DNA of 64,000 nt from Athripsodes cinereus (GCA_947579605.1 OX388325.1:7125572-7189571), one strand, 5' to 3'; positions 10,741 through 21,650 are shown, counted from the first letter of the stretch. Notes: generated by a model from the sequence alone, not told the origin. Made by a program: numbers and translations.

Positions 10741-12640
10741 CCCATTTCAAGGAATTTGCGTTCCATTGACCTGACCATTACAAGATGAGGTATCTATTTC
10801 AAATAAAAACCCACTAAATGCCGTACTTTCTTTTAAAGAAGCGAGAAAAACAGCAAAAAAGAGTGTAAAAAAAAAGTGTGAATGGGATAAAAAATACGTT
10901 TTTTGCGTGAGTTTGAAAGAGTGCGAAAATGTTCTTTACCGCCAAAATTGTGTGCCATAAGATATTGCCATATTAAAATTAATTATGAAAAGTACTATAA
11001 ATATTTATGATTAATTTGTAAAAAATAAGCACAATCAGACTTTTTTTAAGTTCATGCAAATAAAAACATTTAAAATATTTTTAATTTCGTGCAAATAAAC
11101 ACATTTAAAATATTTTTTGCGTAAATAATCCAATTTAAAAATATTAAGCACGTGCTAATTGAAAAGCCAAAAACAATATGTTATTCGTCTGGCAATTATT
11201 TGTGTCATTATAACATTCCAAAATGGCGATTAATGAACGATGTGTCAAAAAGTACGTTCAATATTTAATTTTACATCAGGTGAGAATTAATTTACGTTTT
11301 CTATCTAATTAATTTTTCTATCTAATCTATTAAACCTGCTTTACATTTTTATTACTAAAGAGTTAACAGTATATTTTTTTGCAGAAACACAAAACGGTGC
11401 ATTGCGATCTGGATGCTCATTTTTCAATGATGAAATTAATGATTAAGAAATTAGAAATTAAATTGATAATAAATTAATGACAACGACATTATGGCTTTAG
11501 GAATGTCGTGGGAAGAAGTGACAATCATTGCAAAGAATCTGAACGGAAAAGACTGTATTCTCTTCTCTTCGTTCCCAGGAAAATCTTGAAGGTTGATCGA
11601 GTAGTTGTTTTATGAATTTTTGATGCAATAAATGAATTAACATAATAAAACTTTCTCTTTTCCTATGATGTTTTATAAAATATGTAGTTGAATAGGAAAT
11701 TAAGAAAAAATAGGTGAGTATCCATTATTTTTTTGCAATGATTACGTTCTGGTTATATTTTTTGATGTGACGTGACATGATTTATATCTTTGCAAAGTAT
11801 CTTAATTACAAAAAAGGAGAAGGTATGTATTGTTCTTCTATTTTAATGTTCCCTTTATGCTTTGTGTGGAAAGATGAAAATTTTGACTTATTTTGAAATG
11901 CTTTTAAGCCTCAGATTTCAAAAAGTAGACCTTTATTATTTCTTAGTGGGAATCGGCACAAATATTTGAGCCCGTACATATCCCTAATTTAGGAAAGGCA
12001 TGTTGAATAATAAACTCTATACATAATCACAGACCCCAGGCCAAAAATATTTCAAATATCTTATTTATTGACAAAGATATCAACATTTTAATGAGGTAAT
12101 GAATGAAAATTTGACTTCCTGATTGCCGGAATCGTAGACAAAACATTTTCATCATATTGAATTAATTTCAAAATGGAAGTCATAAAAAATACAACAAAAC
12201 TGAATCTTAAAGCTTGGAGATTATTTTGGTTTTAAAAAATCATGCTTACACATCATGAAAACTCCTAATTTGTGTAAATTAGAATTGCATAATTTCGGCA
12301 TATTTTCATTCAATTTCATAGACCACATATGACAGACTAAATATGACACATGAGAAAAAAAAACAAAGAAAAATAATTGTGAAAATGGAATTATGAAATT
12401 CATAGACAATATTGTAGGTATGCGTTTTCCAATAAATACATAGGTAGGTACTTTTCTCAATCAACGAGTAGTATTTATTTTGACCTAATATTTTCATGAG
12501 TCTTTAAAAAAAATCTGATGGAAGTATTTCAATTAAAAATATAATACTTCAGAATATTGAAGAATGTACATTCATTCATCAAGGTTTCTTTTGGGAATAC
12601 AGGGAGGGAATGCCTATATAGGAAACATTAATTGTTTCGT
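10741..12640. other. AT-rich stretch without a recognised gene
   Basis: About 1.9 kb with no convincing coding frame and no strong match to the repeat families seen elsewhere in the window. The 11200-11600 part is slightly less AT-rich and looks single-copy, but its frames are short and broken. Probably unique intronic or intergenic sequence. Confidence 0.4.
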
Positions 12641-12679
12641 TCCTTTTTAAGAACTGTTTTCCTTATAGGTACCTATGTA

Positions 12680-14610
12680 TATATACATATATTTTTTTAG
12701 TACTTTTATCCACGTAGGTACCTACATATTTTTTTTAATTGAAATATGGCCGTGTGGGATGTCAAACTTCAAGATTTTACAGTGCGAAAAGGATTTCAGT
12801 ACTTTTATCCACATAGGTACCTACCCATTTTATTAATTGAAATATGGCCGTGTGGGATGTCAAACTTCAAGATTTTACAGTGTGAAAAGGATTTCGGTAC
12901 TTTTATCCACGTAGGTACCTACCCATTTTTTTATTGAAATATGGCCGTGTGGGATGTCAAACTTCAAGATTTTACAGTGGGAAAAGGATTTCGGTACTTT
13001 TATCCACGTAGGTACCCACCCATTTTATTTATTGAAATATGGCCATGTGGGATGTCAAACTTCCAGATTTTACAGTGGGAAAAAGATTTTAGTACTTTTA
13101 TCCACGTAAGTACCTACCCATTTTTTTATCGAAATATGGCCGTGTGGGATGTCAAACTTCAAGATTTTACAGTGGGAAAAGGTTTTCAGTACTTTTGTCC
13201 ACGTAGGTACCTACATATTTTTTTATTGAAATATGGCCGAGTGGGATGTCAAACTTCAAGATTTTACAGTGGGAAAAGGATTTTAGTACTTTTATCCACG
13301 TAGGTACCTACCCATTTTTTTTTTATTGAAATATGGCCGTGTGGGATGTCAAACTTCAAGATTTTACAGTGGGAAAAGGTTTTTAGCACTTTTGTCCACG
13401 TAGGTACCTATGTACATATTTTTTTATTGAAATATGGCCGAGTGGGATGTCAAACTTCAAGATTTTACAGTGGGAAAAGGATTTTAGTACTTTTATCCAC
13501 GTAGGTACCTACCCATTTATTTATCGAAATATGGCCGTGTGGGATGTCAAACTTCAAGATTTTACAGTGGGAAAAGGTTTTCAGTACTTTTATCCACGTA
13601 GGTACCTACCCATTTTTTTATTGAAATATGGCCGTGTGGGATGTCAAGTTTCAATATTTTACAGTGGGAAAAGGATTTCAGTACTTTTATCCACGTAGGT
13701 ACCTACCCATTTTATTTATTGAAATATGGCCGTGTGGGATGTCAAGTTTCAATATTTTACAGTGGGAAAAGGATTTTAGTACTTTTATCCACGTAGGTAC
13801 CTACCCATTTTTTTTTATTGAAATATGGCCGTGTGGGATGTCAAACTTCAAGATTTTACAGTGGGAAAAGGTTTTCAGTACTTTTGTCCACGTAGGTACC
13901 TACATATTTTTTTATTGAAATATGGCCGAGTGGGATGTCAAACTTCAAGATTTTACAGTGGGAAGAGGATTTTACTACTTTTATCCACGTAGGTACCTAC
14001 CTATTTTATTTATTGAAATATGGCCGTGTGGGATGTCAATCTTCAAGCTTTTACTGAGGGAAAAGGTTTTCAGTACTTTTATCCGTGAAATATGGCCGTG
14101 TGGGATGTCAAACTTCAAGATTTTACAGTGGGTAAAGGATTTTAGTACTTTTATCCACGTAGGTACCTACCCATTTTTTTATCGAAATATGGCCGTGTGG
14201 GATGTCAAACTTCAAGATTTTATAGTGGGAAAAGGTTTTCAGTACTTTTATCCACGTAGGTACCTACCCATTTTTTTATTGAAATATGGCCGTGTGGGAT
14301 GTCAAGTTTCAATATTTTACAGTGGGAAAAGGATTTCAGTACTTTTATCCACGTAGGTACCTACCCATTTTATTTATTGAAATATGGCCGTGTGGGATGT
14401 CAAGTTTCAATATTATACAGTGGGAAAAGGATTTTAGTACTTTTATCCACGTAGGTACCTACCCATTTTTTTTATTGAAATATGGCCGTGTGGGATGTCA
14501 AACTTCAAGATTTTACAGTGGGAAGAGGATTTTAGTACCTTTATCCACGTAGATACTTCCCATTTTTTTATTGAAATATGGCCGTGTGGGATGTCAAACT
14601 TCAAGATTTC
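12680..14610. repeat. Minisatellite, about 20 units of roughly 97 bp
   Basis: Units start at GAAATATGGCCGTGTGGGAT; starts fall near 12741, 12839, 12936, 13035, 13131, 13228, 13328, 13428, 13526, 13622, 13720, 13819, 13917, 14016, 14087, 14184, 14281, 14379, 14478 and 14574. Each unit also has a TTTTACAGTGGGAAAAGG core and a palindromic GTAGGTACCTAC. One unit (14016) is only 71 bp. Several frames of 60-144 codons reading MAVWDVKLQDF are by-products: the unit length shifts frame from unit to unit and no start or domain supports a gene. Confidence 0.95.
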
Positions 14611-14639
14611 AATACCCATTTTTTTTTAAATTTACATAA

Positions 14640-14960
14640 ATATGAGCTGAAAAGGATGTGTAGTAAAAGTCTGAGAGATTGTGTGCGTAACAGTAATATA
14701 CAAAAGGAATGTGGAATGAAAGTTGGTGTAATTACAAGGATGAATGTGAATAAGTTAAGATGACAAGCTCATTTAAATCAAATTCTACAGGACGGTCACG
14801 TGTTGAGCACATTGAACAGGAGAGCATGCATGAGGAATTGTATGACAGTGACGGAAGCGAAAGATGTATGCAAGGATAGAAGGAAGTGGCTCTCGATCCT
14901 TTCTGTCTACCCCGCGAGGAAAGCGGCGTAGTGGTATGTATGTATGTATGTGTATGTAAT
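14640..14960 (+). mobile_element. LINE-B2 fragment with (GTAT)n tail
   Basis: Directly abuts the minisatellite. Decayed match to the LINE-B reverse-transcriptase C-terminus (RMCSKSLRDCVRNSN ... NVNKLR), then a stop, then a GTATGTATGTATGT tail at 14933-14955. Sister of the copy at 1380-1740. Confidence 0.7.
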
Positions 14961-15103
14961 GTAGGTAGGTATATTGTTATAATTTTATATACTGTCTCAC
15001 TAACATATATTCTATTATATGTTCTCTACTTTAATGTGACACTGTGTATATAGTTGATACAAAAATTATTGCTGCCTACATAAAATAATTTTTATTTACA
15101 TAT

Positions 15104-15664
15104 ATATCGTTGCCGTGGATGTGAAGTGATCCAACCCACAAGACAGACATTCCGAGAAAAAGTGTGTTGAAGTTACGCTGTTACATCCGAAAATACTAAT
15201 CTTACAATAACTAAGTTATTTTTGCATGGATTTCGCTAAAAAATTTACACAATATTCCTGATCACATATTCCACTAATATAAATAACAAAATATTAAAGA
15301 ATTTATATATTTTAGAAGTAAACACGAATTTATCACTTGGGTTATTTCACCACTGTAGCTGAGAAAAGATCCACCTGTAAAAAAAATGTTGGAAAGTTAC
15401 GCGCTATGCGGCTTAGATCTTTTCACTTCTATAATTTAATTGAACTATTTGTTCCTATATGCGTTAGTGAAATGCTCTAACATACTTGAAATGATTGTAA
15501 AAACACTTAACATCTCTTCAAAATCTTCCAAAAATGCCCTTTAGGAATATCAAATCACTTATTTCTCTTCACCACTATGTTCTCCGTGGTTTTCTGAACA
15601 AAACTGCATACTAAACCCATTTTTCAAAAAAGTGTGGCTTGGATCACCTCCACGGCAACGATAT
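15104..15664. mobile_element. MITE with ATATCGTTGCCGTGGA inverted ends
   Basis: The left end ATATCGTTGCCGTGGATGTG and the right end (reverse-complemented ATATCGTTGCCGTGGAGGTG) continue as a match through GATCCAA with a small gap. The 560-bp body is AT-rich with no transposase. No second copy in this window. Confidence 0.8.
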
Positions 15665-15756
15665 ACCTACTTACTGTTTTTTTTTTATATATATTTCCCG
15701 TATTCCCGTGCAACGCCGGGTATTTAAGCTAGTATAATATAATATTATAGTTTAAG

Positions 15757-16030
15757 ATCCGTGGAACACCAGGCGCAGAACTGAGGCCTGAGTCAATAAC
15801 ACATTTTCACGTTACGTTTTCGTTCCGTTAGCGTTCAAATGCGGACGACGTTGCGCCAAAGTGTCAATTTTCGTAACTATTGTGTATCTTAGCAACGAAA
15901 TTGACACTTGCTTGCAACTTCGTCTGTACTCGAACGTTAACGGAACGAAAACGTAACGTGAAAATGTGTTATTGACTCAGGCCTCTGGTCTACCACTCAC
16001 GGGCCTTTTACATGACACCTGAAAACTGTC
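15757..16030 (+). mobile_element. Repeat A 5' part, interrupted by palindromic MITE-M
   Basis: The left piece CCGTGGAACACCAGGCGCAG and the right piece CTGGTCTACCACTCACGGG join, when the MITE at 15784-15984 is removed, to match the start of the complete repeat A copy at 53405. A CTG trinucleotide is present on both sides of the MITE and may be its target duplication. Confidence 0.5.
15784..15984. mobile_element. MITE-M, nearly perfect palindrome
   Basis: Two arms of about 91 bp, starting AGGCCTGAGTCAATAACACA and ending in its reverse complement, with a spacer of about 20 bp. Mismatches are few, suggesting a young or selectively folded element. A relative expanded into a tandem array is at 38490-39010. 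Confidence 0.9.
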
Positions 16031-16089
16031 GATGCACAAAAATAATAAAGTAAATAAATGAAATGGTATAAAGAAAGTTTGTTAAAGAA

Positions 16090-16300
16090 TAGGTCTCTCG
16101 CTCCTTTCTGCAAGTTTTTGAGTGTTCTGTAAGATGCAAGAATTCGTAAAATATGCCTAAGTATAACATCTTCAACTCAGTAGTAGGCTATGAAGTATGC
16201 CACCTATTCAGATTATCTCTATTTTTGAATGTTTATTCTGATAGCGTTCAGTCTGCTGATTACTCCACTTGTAGGATATTCCGTGATAGTATAGATAGAT
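16090..16300 (+). mobile_element. Repeat A copy (diverged)
   Basis: Shows in order the A landmarks: AAGAATAGGTCT, AAGTTTTTGAGTGTTCTG, a short gap, then CCACTTGTAGGATATTCCGTG and the ATAGTATAGAT tail. Longer than the minimal 96-bp copies and clearly older. Confidence 0.55.
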
Positions 16301-16385
16301 TGGCATAGCAAAGAAAAAATCATAACACTTAATATAGTTAAGTACAAACATAAAAAATAAATGCATTTTACATCTTAAATTCAAT

Positions 16386-16503
16386 CATATTTTGAACCAC
16401 TCCAGATTAATCATTCCAATTGATTACACTCATCCATAGTCAACCTATTTGAATAGGTATTAACTGGATAGGTAAGTTGTATGTGATACACATACATATG
16501 TGA
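16386..16503. repeat. Left arm of an inverted-repeat element split by LINE-P
   Basis: This 118-bp arm (CATATTTTGAACCACTCC ... GATACACATACATATG) is repeated in reverse complement at 21008-21123. Without the intervening 4.5 kb the two arms make a palindromic MITE of about 235 bp. The outer flanks differ, so the arms are not long direct target duplications. Confidence 0.85.
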
Positions 16504-16983
16504 ACTTCCTTAAGGAGTGCACAACACAGAGTTTCGACGACGCTTATGAATCGACTTAAGGCTTGGTTGGGAGTACTGTAAAAACCTAGGTAACATTCCC
16601 AATTCCTCTGTGCCATGCTTATTACATGACTTGAAATTTTTGGAAGTTGTATATATATTAGTTGTTACCTATCTAGGTACGTGTAGTGTTTTGCGATTAT
16701 TTGCATATACATACCTGCTTTTTGATTAACAGATTCTGTTGCACTTCTATCATTGATTGTTTCATCATTTAGCTAACTCTTAGTAATATTTATCGGTGTT
16801 TTGTGGTTGTTGTTGTTATTTTTATTGTTATTTTATTTGCCGGAATTCTCCTATGGGTTGTGGGTTGTAGCCAGCTTATATGCACTGCATATTTTACTTA
16901 TACTTACTATTCGCGTGGTGGATTCTACTCCACATACGTTCAGACGTTCTACTATAATTATTGCCTTAAATAGTTCTGCCAGT

Positions 16984-18078
16984 ATGGATTTATGTGGAGG
17001 GTGCAAGACCGATACCAGGGAATTATTGCTAATCATATGTTCGGCTTGTTCTCAATGGTACCATCTATCATGTGTTGGGGTATCTAAGGAGAATTTCTCT
17101 AAAATGTCAAAGAAGACAAAGTCATCATGGCAATGTCCTCCTTGCAGGATTTCGCAGAAACGTAAAGGAGACAACAGTAACACACCGGTGAGGCAAACGC
17201 GCGATGGTTCTCCTGAATGTGAATTGACTGAATCGTGTGTTGCTCTTCCCCGAGATTTTGATGATTTTATTAAAGTGTTTGAGGGCAAGTTTGCTTGTTT
17301 GATGAATGAGATCCAAGCTATGAAGCAAGATCTTAATTCTGGATTTGTTAAGTTTGGACAGGAGATGGTGGATCTGAGGAAAGAGATTCAGGGTCTCAAA
17401 GATAATATGCAGGTGTGTGGCGTTCGTCTTGAGACTTTGGAGAACGAGCGGTTGACAGATAAGACAAGAATACAATGTCTGGAAAAGGAAGTGGCTGATC
17501 TCAAAGCTCGTAAAAGTTTCTCACATAAAGATATTCCAACCCTACCTGACGGTGATATGAACCTGTTCCAGTCGGGTGCGGCTGCTAATGTCTCAATGAC
17601 AACTGGATTGGCATATGCGGATGTGGTTAGGTCTCGCTCGCGGCGTGGATCGATTGATCGGAGAAGGGGAGATAACGGTTTCGGATCTCAGTTGCATGAA
17701 GTTATGACCAATGTTCCGAGTCGTGCCCCTCCACGTGCAATTTTGAGAGGGACTGGCAATCCAGACGATTTGCTTAAAACAGTTGAACCCAAGCGATTTA
17801 TTCATGTGTTCTCCTTGGCACCTGAGACAACGGTCAGTGATGTGAGAAATTATATGACAAAAAAGAAACCGGACTTAGAGGGTCTGGAAATTGATCAAAT
17901 TATCTCAAAAAATAAAGGGCATGCATCATTTAAGATTGGCGTACCAGTGTCGATGTTTGATGAATGGATGGACCCGGATATGTGGCCGCCAAATACTGCT
18001 ATCAATAAGTGGACATTTCGAGGGTATCGACAGCGCCGGTCCGCCGATGCCTCCGATGACCCAAAAGTCAGTGCTTAA
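16984..18078 (+). CDS. LINE-P ORF1 protein with PHD finger
   Basis: The 364-residue product probably binds the element RNA and accompanies it to the target; that role is known for LINE ORF1 proteins and is inferred here. An N-terminal C4HC3 PHD finger is complete: C4/C7, C19/C22, H27/C30 and C51/C54, with the usual tryptophan W49 just before the last pair. A heptad-rich region at about residues 95-180 (MKQDL ... LRKEIQGL ... LENE ... LEKEVADL) predicts a coiled coil. The C-terminal part (FIHVFSLAPETTVSDV to NKWTFRGYR) resembles the RNA-binding-like domain of insect CR1-type ORF1. I chose the ATG at 16984 because it is the first ATG just before the zinc finger; upstream in-frame codons only give a hydrophobic run from a TTG. 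The end overlaps ORF2 by 32 bases. Confidence 0.8.
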   Translation: MDLCGGCKTDTRELLLIICSACSQWYHLSCVGVSKENFSKMSKKTKSSWQCPPCRISQKRKGDNSNTPVRQTRDGSPECELTESCVALPRDFDDFIKVFEGKFACLMNEIQAMKQDLNSGFVKFGQEMVDLRKEIQGLKDNMQVCGVRLETLENERLTDKTRIQCLEKEVADLKARKSFSHKDIPTLPDGDMNLFQSGAAANVSMTTGLAYADVVRSRSRRGSIDRRRGDNGFGSQLHEVMTNVPSRAPPRAILRGTGNPDDLLKTVEPKRFIHVFSLAPETTVSDVRNYMTKKKPDLEGLEIDQIISKNKGHASFKIGVPVSMFDEWMDPDMWPPNTAINKWTFRGYRQRRSADASDDPKVSA

Positions 18079-20899
18079 CTTGTCATGCATCTACGCAAAC
18101 GTTCGTGGACTGAATACTAAAATCCATGAATTTCACAGTAATATTTTGACCCAAAATTTTACACTAGTTGCTCTTACCGAGACTTGGTTGCATGCAGGCG
18201 TATCGGATTCTGAGCTTTTTGATTCCCGATATATGGCTTTCAGACGTGATAGGCCAACAAGAGGTGGTGGAGTTGCTTTGGCGGTGAGAACATCTCGGTT
18301 ACAACTGGCTACGCGAGTTCACAACCTGGAAACTGAGTCAGGAGAAGATCTATGGGTCAAACTAGTTTTCGATCAATACGTGCTATTTGTCTGTGTCGTA
18401 TATTTTCCGCCAAGTACTAACTCTGATGCATTTGAAAGTTTTTACTCAAAGGTTGAGAGTGAGCGCTCGAGACTAATTGGTAAAAATGTTTTAATTTTGG
18501 GAGACTTTAATCTGCATTCTTGCAACTATCCTAAGGCTGAACACAAATATTTCTTAGATCTGCTTAACCTACAACAAATGAATACTGTTGTCAACTGTTC
18601 AAGTAGAGTATTGGATATGGTATACGCAAATCTTGATCCATCGTGTATTCGGGTTAGTAGACATGACTTTCCACTTGTTCCTGAAGACTCTTACCACCCT
18701 ACCCTTGATATCACATTCTCAATTACCCACAAAAGTAGATATTATGAGGGTCATATAAGACGAGGTCGGGAGATTTCTGTAGATAGGAGATGGAGGTTCA
18801 GTAACAGACATGTTCCGATGTTTATTGACAACCTGGCATCGAAATCATGGGAGCACGTTTATGTTGCGGGGGATTTAAATGTCGCGGTGGATGAATTTTA
18901 CAAAACAGTGTATGCTTCGTTTGACGAATGTTTTGCTGGAAGAAGTGACAACGGACGTGATGGTTTTCCTAATTGGTTTTCAGGGACTCTTATTTATAAC
19001 ATGAATTTAAAATCGAAGTTTCATAAATTGTGGAAAAAATCTGGTTCACTTGTTGCTTACAACAAGTTCAAAAAACATCGAAGTGTGGTGAAGAAACAGA
19101 TAGAATCTGATTATAAGACGCACATTAATAGATGTGAAAACGAAATTGCATCAGATCCTTCTCGTTTTTGGAATTTTGTTAAGGGAAAGAAAAAATGCGA
19201 TCAAAGACCTAAATCTATGTCTTATAATGAAAAACTGTATGTTGGAGATAGCGAGATTGCAGATGGATTTGCGTCGTTCTTTTCTTCTGTTTTTGGACCA
19301 CGTGTTGCTGATAATGAACGGTTGATTGAAGATTCTTCGGGAGGATCATTTGAAATGATTGATGTACCATCAATTACCTATGAAGACGTTAAATATAGTT
19401 TAAAACATCTGAAACCCAAACATTCGTCAGGACCGGATATGATACCTGCTTATATTTTGAAACAGGCTGGCCATGTGATCACTGATGTTCTAAGGTATTT
19501 ATTCAATGTGTGTGTTGATCTTAAGAGAATGCCGGATGTGTGGAAGGTTACTAAGGTAACTCCTATTCTTAAAAAGGGTGACCCAGCGGAAATTACCAAT
19601 TACAGACCTGTAGCTGTGCTATCCGCGCCAGCCAAGCTTTTTGAAATGATATTGCATAGATATATATTTGGCATGTGTGAGCATATGCTGGTGGATGAGC
19701 AACATGGATTTAGACCGAAACGTTCAACTGTAACAAATTTGCTTTGTTTTAATACATATGTAACCAAAAACATAGACAGCAAAACACAAGTGGATGTTAA
19801 CTACAACGACTTCGAGAAGGCGTTTGATAGAGTGGATCACCATGTTTTGCTGAATAAACTATCTAAAATGGGATTTTCTCAAGGTCTGGTTGATCTGCTC
19901 TCGGATTATTTCACAAACAGAAAACAATATGTTGTGAGCGGTGATCATTGCTCTGACAAATTCTTGGCAACGTCTGGAGTTCCTCAGGGCTCAAATTTAG
20001 GACCATTACTTTTTACACTTTTTATAAATGATGTTGGAGGCAGCGTGCGTTATTCGAAGTTTCTTCTGTTTGCAGACGACTTGAAGGTTTTCAAGAGTGT
20101 CCGATGTGCCGAGGATGCCAAGGAGTTGCAGTCAGATATTGATTCTATCGTCGAATGGTCACATAGAAATAGGCTTCCTTTTAGTGTAAAAAAATGTAAC
20201 ATTATGACATATTCTAGATCTAGGCAACCGATGATTTATGACTACACCATGGATAATACATTGCTCATCAGAGTTGAGAAGTCTAAGGACCTTGGTGTTC
20301 TTTTCACTCAGAATTTTCATTTCAGGGAGCATATTACGGATATAACTCAAAAGGCTTACAAATCGCTGGGTTTTTTGCTGAGACACTCCAACAACTTTCA
20401 AAATCCAAACACGTTAAAGCTTTTATATGAGTCATTAGTTCGGAGTGTTCTGGAGTCAGGTTCGATTATTTGGTGTCCATCGGAAGACACGTATGTTTTA
20501 ATGGTAGAAAAGGTACAAAGAAGATTTTTAAGGTCGCTATATTGGAAAATATATGGATATTATCCCTACCTGTTTCCATCTTCATTCGTAATGGGTTGCC
20601 TTGGCTATAATACTTTAGAACATCGCCGAGATGTATTCTGTGCTCGTCACTTTTTTAAGCTACTCAACGGTATCATATTTAATCCAATAATACTTGAAAA
20701 ATTCAATATATATGTTCCCGATGCATATGGACGTTCTCGGCATCACGATTTTTTTTATCAGCCTCAAAGCCGAACAAACATATTGGCAAACTCCCCAGTG
20801 GGAAAAGCTATTCAAATGTTTAATGGTCTGGCTGGAGAGGTTGATATCTTCAACGTGACGTATGCAGAATTCATAAGGAAAATCGAGGATATATTGTAG
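18047..20899 (+). CDS. LINE-P ORF2: endonuclease / reverse transcriptase
   Basis: This 950-residue polyprotein would nick target DNA and copy the element RNA there. The APE-type endonuclease runs from about residue 12 to 235 with N18 (YANVRG), E45 (LTETWL), the GDFN motif at 152-155 and a SYHPTLD segment near its end. The reverse transcriptase follows: YRPVAVLS, EQHGFRPKRST, motif A with D588 (NDFEKAFD), SGVPQGSNLGP, and the FADD box at 675-678 (D677, D678). All catalytic aspartates are present and there is no internal stop or frameshift. The C-terminal domain ends with FYQPQSRTNILAN ... EFIRKIEDIL. The start ATG at 18047 lies inside ORF1 in another frame, suggesting reinitiation after ORF1 termination. 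An upstream TTG at 17891 is a less likely start. Possibly still active. Confidence 0.9.
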   Translation: MPPMTQKSVLNLSCIYANVRGLNTKIHEFHSNILTQNFTLVALTETWLHAGVSDSELFDSRYMAFRRDRPTRGGGVALAVRTSRLQLATRVHNLETESGEDLWVKLVFDQYVLFVCVVYFPPSTNSDAFESFYSKVESERSRLIGKNVLILGDFNLHSCNYPKAEHKYFLDLLNLQQMNTVVNCSSRVLDMVYANLDPSCIRVSRHDFPLVPEDSYHPTLDITFSITHKSRYYEGHIRRGREISVDRRWRFSNRHVPMFIDNLASKSWEHVYVAGDLNVAVDEFYKTVYASFDECFAGRSDNGRDGFPNWFSGTLIYNMNLKSKFHKLWKKSGSLVAYNKFKKHRSVVKKQIESDYKTHINRCENEIASDPSRFWNFVKGKKKCDQRPKSMSYNEKLYVGDSEIADGFASFFSSVFGPRVADNERLIEDSSGGSFEMIDVPSITYEDVKYSLKHLKPKHSSGPDMIPAYILKQAGHVITDVLRYLFNVCVDLKRMPDVWKVTKVTPILKKGDPAEITNYRPVAVLSAPAKLFEMILHRYIFGMCEHMLVDEQHGFRPKRSTVTNLLCFNTYVTKNIDSKTQVDVNYNDFEKAFDRVDHHVLLNKLSKMGFSQGLVDLLSDYFTNRKQYVVSGDHCSDKFLATSGVPQGSNLGPLLFTLFINDVGGSVRYSKFLLFADDLKVFKSVRCAEDAKELQSDIDSIVEWSHRNRLPFSVKKCNIMTYSRSRQPMIYDYTMDNTLLIRVEKSKDLGVLFTQNFHFREHITDITQKAYKSLGFLLRHSNNFQNPNTLKLLYESLVRSVLESGSIIWCPSEDTYVLMVEKVQRRFLRSLYWKIYGYYPYLFPSSFVMGCLGYNTLEHRRDVFCARHFFKLLNGIIFNPIILEKFNIYVPDAYGRSRHHDFFYQPQSRTNILANSPVGKAIQMFNGLAGEVDIFNVTYAEFIRKIEDIL

Positions 20900-21007
20900 T
20901 TGTGTTGTCGTTTGGATATTGTTTAATGTTTTCTTCTGGGATCGCATTGGCCTTCAGCTGTAATGATCCTTGTAAGAATCGTCTTGTTGTCAGTAATAAT
21001 AATAATA

Positions 21008-21123
21008 ATATGTGTGTGTGTATCATATACAACATGCTTACCTAGTTAATACCTATTCAAATAGGTTGACTATCGGTGAGTGTGATCAATTGGAATGATT
21101 AATCTGGAGTGGTTCAAAATATG
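21008..21123. repeat. Right arm of the inverted-repeat element split by LINE-P
   Basis: Reverse complement of 16386-16503 with few mismatches: it runs from ATACAACATGCTTACC through CAAATAGGTTGACTATC to GGTTCAAAATATG. Confidence 0.85.
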
Positions 21124-21284
21124 TTTGACATCTATACTTCTAGTAAGTAAAAAATCCAGTTCCGACATCCAATTGTGTCAAAAAATTCATAACATAAATC
21201 TTAAATTCAGTGATGACGTTTGCCATCCATCCTGAATGTCATGATTAATTAAAAAAGCATTTAGTTCCATTATAGGTTGATAAC

Positions 21285-21650
21285 AACGCGAGAGAGACGT
21301 CTTTCCACTCGTGAGGTCATTATGATAATATAATATTTATAATAATGTATAAATCTCTATCGACCAAAATTCAAAACAAACGTACAACATGAGAGCTGTC
21401 AAATTTAGACCAAAAGATTATCTTGTCATAAAGATGGTTGCTGTTACTTGACATGTATGCTCAACAGCTGATGTCGAACATAGTGGTTTGAAACGGGATA
21501 TCTTTATTGGCCGAAGTTCAAAATAAACAAACAACATGAGAGCTGTCAAATTTAGACCAAAAGATTATCTTGTCATAAAGATGGTTGCTGTTAGTTGACA
21601 TGTATGCTCAACAGATGTCGAACATAGTGGTTTGAAACAGGAAGTGGTGG
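21285..21650. repeat. MITE-G fragment and tandem duplication of 147 bp
   Basis: The first 70 bp (GAGAGAGACGTCTTTCCACT) match the hairpin MITE at 42893-43045. From 21359 onward two nearly identical copies of about 147 bp follow each other; the phrase ACATGAGAGCTGTCAAATTT starts at 21387 and again at 21534. Confidence 0.7.

Larger units (their letters stand above)
16504..21007 (+). mobile_element. LINE-P: full-length non-LTR retrotransposon
   Basis: A 4.5-kb element with a 5' leader of about 480 bp, ORF1 (16984-18078), ORF2 (18047-20899), a short 3' region and an (AAT)n tail at 20994-21007. The heptamer ATATGTG is present at both edges and may be the target duplication. PHD-type ORF1 plus endonuclease/reverse transcriptase fits the CR1/Jockey group; the exact clade is not decided. 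A reverse-oriented 5'-truncated copy is at 52072-52640 with an extra 3' end at 51985-52067, and a relic of 45 bp is inside the hAT element at 42320-42370. Confidence 0.85.

Noticed and set aside
12746..14763. A series of open frames of 60-144 codons repeating MAVWDVKLQDFTVGKGF
   Set aside because: They come from the 97-bp minisatellite. The frame changes from unit to unit, there is no consistent start, stop or splice structure, and the repeat evolves as DNA rather than as protein.
16801..16983. N-terminal extension of LINE-P ORF1 with hydrophobic leader
   Set aside because: It has no ATG, only a TTG, and would put a membrane-like segment in front of a PHD finger. The ATG at 16984 fits the domain much better.
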